Shown in pieces: positions 6,683-8,225 of a DNA stretch of 8,225 bases (positions are counted from its first letter, which is position 1; each line of letters opens with the position of its first letter). A program made the position numbers and the translations under genes. Under the pieces are notes generated by a model, which made no database searches, was not told the DNA's origin, and saw only the letters and a program-made list of their open reading frames with translations. This stretch comes from JBAXTE01 sp038240835 (GTDB taxonomy: Bacteria; Bacteroidota; Bacteroidia; Bacteroidales; WCHB1-69): NCBI GenBank assembly GCA_038240835.1, contig JBBRGJ010000148.1, forward strand, positions 1 to 8,225, given 5' to 3'.

Positions 6683-8098
6683 TTATTTAATTATGACTAC
6701 TTTGTATGAAAGTGTTTTACCATCTAATGTTTTAATCACTCCATGGTACTCGCCGTTCGCTGATAAATTAATTCTATTTTGAAATCCAACATAGCTTGAG
6801 GTATAAACAACTTCTCCATTTATGTTGTATAAAATCATGACAGCACCTTTTAAATCAATGTTGCTTAAATTATCAATTTCAACCATAAAATTTTGAGAAG
6901 AAGCTACTGGATTTGGAAAAACATTGACTAATGGTTGTTGACTTAAAGCGACGATTAGGGTTTTTTCGCACGAATTAAGGGTTTCTCCAGAAGTTGTAAC
7001 TACGGTAAGTGAATATGCACCATTTAAACCATTTGGATCATTGTAAAACTGATTGGTTGCACCAGGAATTAAAACACCGTTTTTATACCATTGGAACGAC
7101 ACAAATCTATTATCTACGTTGTTGCACAAAACTACATCTGTAAATTTAGGAATGATATAATCCGACGAAAGGTTTATGATGAAATTAATTGGATAAATTT
7201 GACTTTCAACGCCATACATATTACGGAATATAACCTCAGCTTGATAATTTCCATCAAGAACACCAGCTGGAGCCATAAATTGGATGATATCAGAAATGTT
7301 TGCCGATGGTAAAGCCGTAAAGCTAACATTTACGAAACCTGCATTTAATGCTGCTTGGTTGAACATAATTTGATATTCAACTGGACTTCCTGTGAGAATT
7401 GTATAATTTACATCTACCATGTCTCCTTGGCAACCCGAATTTGTAGTCAACACAAGCGTTGGTGGATCTGTCGAGTAAATTGTGGTTCCGTTAATTTGAT
7501 AACTTACAGGAGCGTTATAGTTTGAAGCAGCAGTTCCATTTATCGAATAAACTACGGTAATTGTTTTGGATACTCCTACTTGTGCATCGTCATAATTAGC
7601 TAAAACTGTAAAATTAACATTACCAATATCCGAAGTTTCAACGCCCGATAGCGTTCCATTATTCGTAACTACGGCAGTAGTGTTTCCATCGTACATTTTT
7701 ATGGTTGTAACCATCTCTTTAAGCAACGTTTCATTTTGCTTGCGATCGGTAATATCTCTAACATTCGCAATTACTGCATTGATGGCTGGGTTATCTAAAT
7801 AATTTTGAGCGACTACTTCAAACCAAACATAACCCTTTTCTTTATGTTTGTGTCGATATTGTATGGTGTCAGATTTTGTATTATTGGCAATAACCCTATC
7901 CCAATGTTGCGCAATCAACGCTTTGTCGTCGGGATGAATAACATCGAGGATGGAGCCTTTTAATTCTTCTACAGAATAGCCCGTTATATCTGTCACCACA
8001 TCGCTAATATAAAACTGTTCCCCTTTTTCGTTGACTAAAATAATAATGTCGTTGGAGTTTTTCAGAAGTAAATGCAGAATTTCTTCGCTTTTTTTCAT
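6683..8098 (-). CDS. PAS domain fused to the C-terminal part of a T9SS-exported adhesin (probable chimeric gene)
   Basis: The 471-aa product has no signal peptide. Residues about 7-120 are a PAS/PAC sensor domain (SNDIIILVNEKGE; ITGYSVEELKG; VIHPDDK; ANVRDITDRK), normally cytoplasmic and followed by a histidine kinase. The PAS part ends at QNETLLKEM (121-129). From about 131 the sequence switches to secreted-protein modules: a YDG-type domain (IKMYDGNTTAVV...SGVETSD...ASNYNA, about 133-205), a region starting at SGCQGD (221), an Ig-like stretch (FQWYKNGVLIPGATNQFY, 335-352) and a T9SS type A sorting domain (VNVFPNPVASSQN... to the C-terminal VVIIK, about 391-471). Without Sec export the sorting domain cannot work, so the fusion is probably non-functional as an adhesin. 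No frameshift or stop interrupts the frame. Likely origin is deletion or recombination joining a sensor-kinase 5' end to an adhesin 3' end, or a misassembly. The ATG at 8098 suits the PAS start. Confidence 0.85.
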   Translation of the reverse strand: MKKSEEILHLLLKNSNDIIILVNEKGEQFYISDVVTDITGYSVEELKGSILDVIHPDDKALIAQHWDRVIANNTKSDTIQYRHKHKEKGYVWFEVVAQNYLDNPAINAVIANVRDITDRKQNETLLKEMVTTIKMYDGNTTAVVTNNGTLSGVETSDIGNVNFTVLANYDDAQVGVSKTITVVYSINGTAASNYNAPVSYQINGTTIYSTDPPTLVLTTNSGCQGDMVDVNYTILTGSPVEYQIMFNQAALNAGFVNVSFTALPSANISDIIQFMAPAGVLDGNYQAEVIFRNMYGVESQIYPINFIINLSSDYIIPKFTDVVLCNNVDNRFVSFQWYKNGVLIPGATNQFYNDPNGLNGAYSLTVVTTSGETLNSCEKTLIVALSQQPLVNVFPNPVASSQNFMVEIDNLSNIDLKGAVMILYNINGEVVYTSSYVGFQNRINLSANGEYHGVIKTLDGKTLSYKVVIIK

Positions 8099-8190
8099 AA
8101 TTATTTAGAGGATTAGTAATTTTAGTCATTCAAATTGCGCCACACACGAAGGCAACAACAATGCCACACGCAAGCGAAATAGAACTTTGA
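8099..8190 (-). other. 5' leader of the PAS/adhesin gene with a near-direct repeat
   Basis: Read on the - strand, the leader contains GCGTGTGGC and then TCGTGTGTGGC about 13 bp later, separated by ATTGTTGTTGCCT, making it locally more GC-rich than its surroundings. Only a weak 4-bp GGCA/TGCC hairpin is visible. No riboswitch or SD motif was recognised. It might be a fragment of a dispersed intergenic repeat. Confidence 0.35.
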
Positions 8191-8220
8191 CAAAAATACA
8201 AAAAAAAGAGATATTTTCAA
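8191..8220 (-). promoter_or_regulatory. Bacteroidota promoter (TTG-N19-TATTTTTG) for the PAS/adhesin-ompA operon
   Basis: On the - strand TTG (8220-8218) is followed after exactly 19 bp by TATTTTTG (8198-8191), matching the -33 TTG and -7 TAnnTTTG consensus used by the Bacteroidota primary sigma factor. Transcription would begin near 8186, giving a leader of about 90 nt before the ATG at 8098. No other promoter is seen before either - strand gene. Confidence 0.75.
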
Positions 8221-8225
8221 AAACT

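Noticed and set aside
6683..8098. Intact hybrid sensor kinase or intact adhesin
   Set aside because: There are no HisKA or HATPase motifs after the PAS domain and no signal peptide before the adhesin modules, so neither parent is complete.

Overview
The window looks like chromosomal DNA from a member of the Bacteroidota, most likely Flavobacteriales (Flavobacterium-like). The evidence is low GC with many A/T runs, no Shine-Dalgarno-like starts, a Bacteroidota-type promoter (TTG-N19-TATTTTTG), a type IX secretion (T9SS) C-terminal sorting domain, an OmpA/adhesin gene pair, and intergenic repeats of a style I associate with this group. This is inference from sequence character; no species is assigned.

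Layout. Positions 1-609 carry no gene. They hold a tandem array of a 128/131-bp unit rich in GAA triplets, heptad AGGTGAA repeats around a CACTTCG...CAGTGACC element, and octamer TTAGTGCC/TTAGTGGC repeats ending almost at the first gene. On the + strand follow dgt (dGTPase-like HD hydrolase, 610-1956), a DEAD-box RNA helicase of RhlE type (2023-3282), an Lnb/DUF4105 membrane protein overlapping the helicase by 20 bp (3263-4432), and a small orphan GIY-YIG nuclease (4560-5033). The converging segment 5034-5316 holds two probable terminators and a palindromic repeat. On the - strand, reading leftward from the right edge, lie a 471-aa PAS/adhesin chimera (8098-6683) and, 10 bp downstream, an OmpA-family protein (6672-5317).

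The + strand genes are mostly housekeeping: dNTP pool control, RNA remodelling and envelope lipoprotein maturation. The - strand pair resembles the common Bacteroidota arrangement of a T9SS-exported adhesin followed by an OmpA-like outer-membrane protein. The adhesin has lost its signal peptide and N-terminus, which are replaced in frame by a cytoplasmic PAS sensor domain. The sensor part stops where a histidine kinase would normally continue into its phosphoacceptor His region, so this looks like a recombination or deletion fusion (or an assembly chimera). It is the most unusual object here. The OmpA domain also lacks the usual peptidoglycan-binding Asp. I found no CRISPR array, tRNA, rRNA or insertion sequence.
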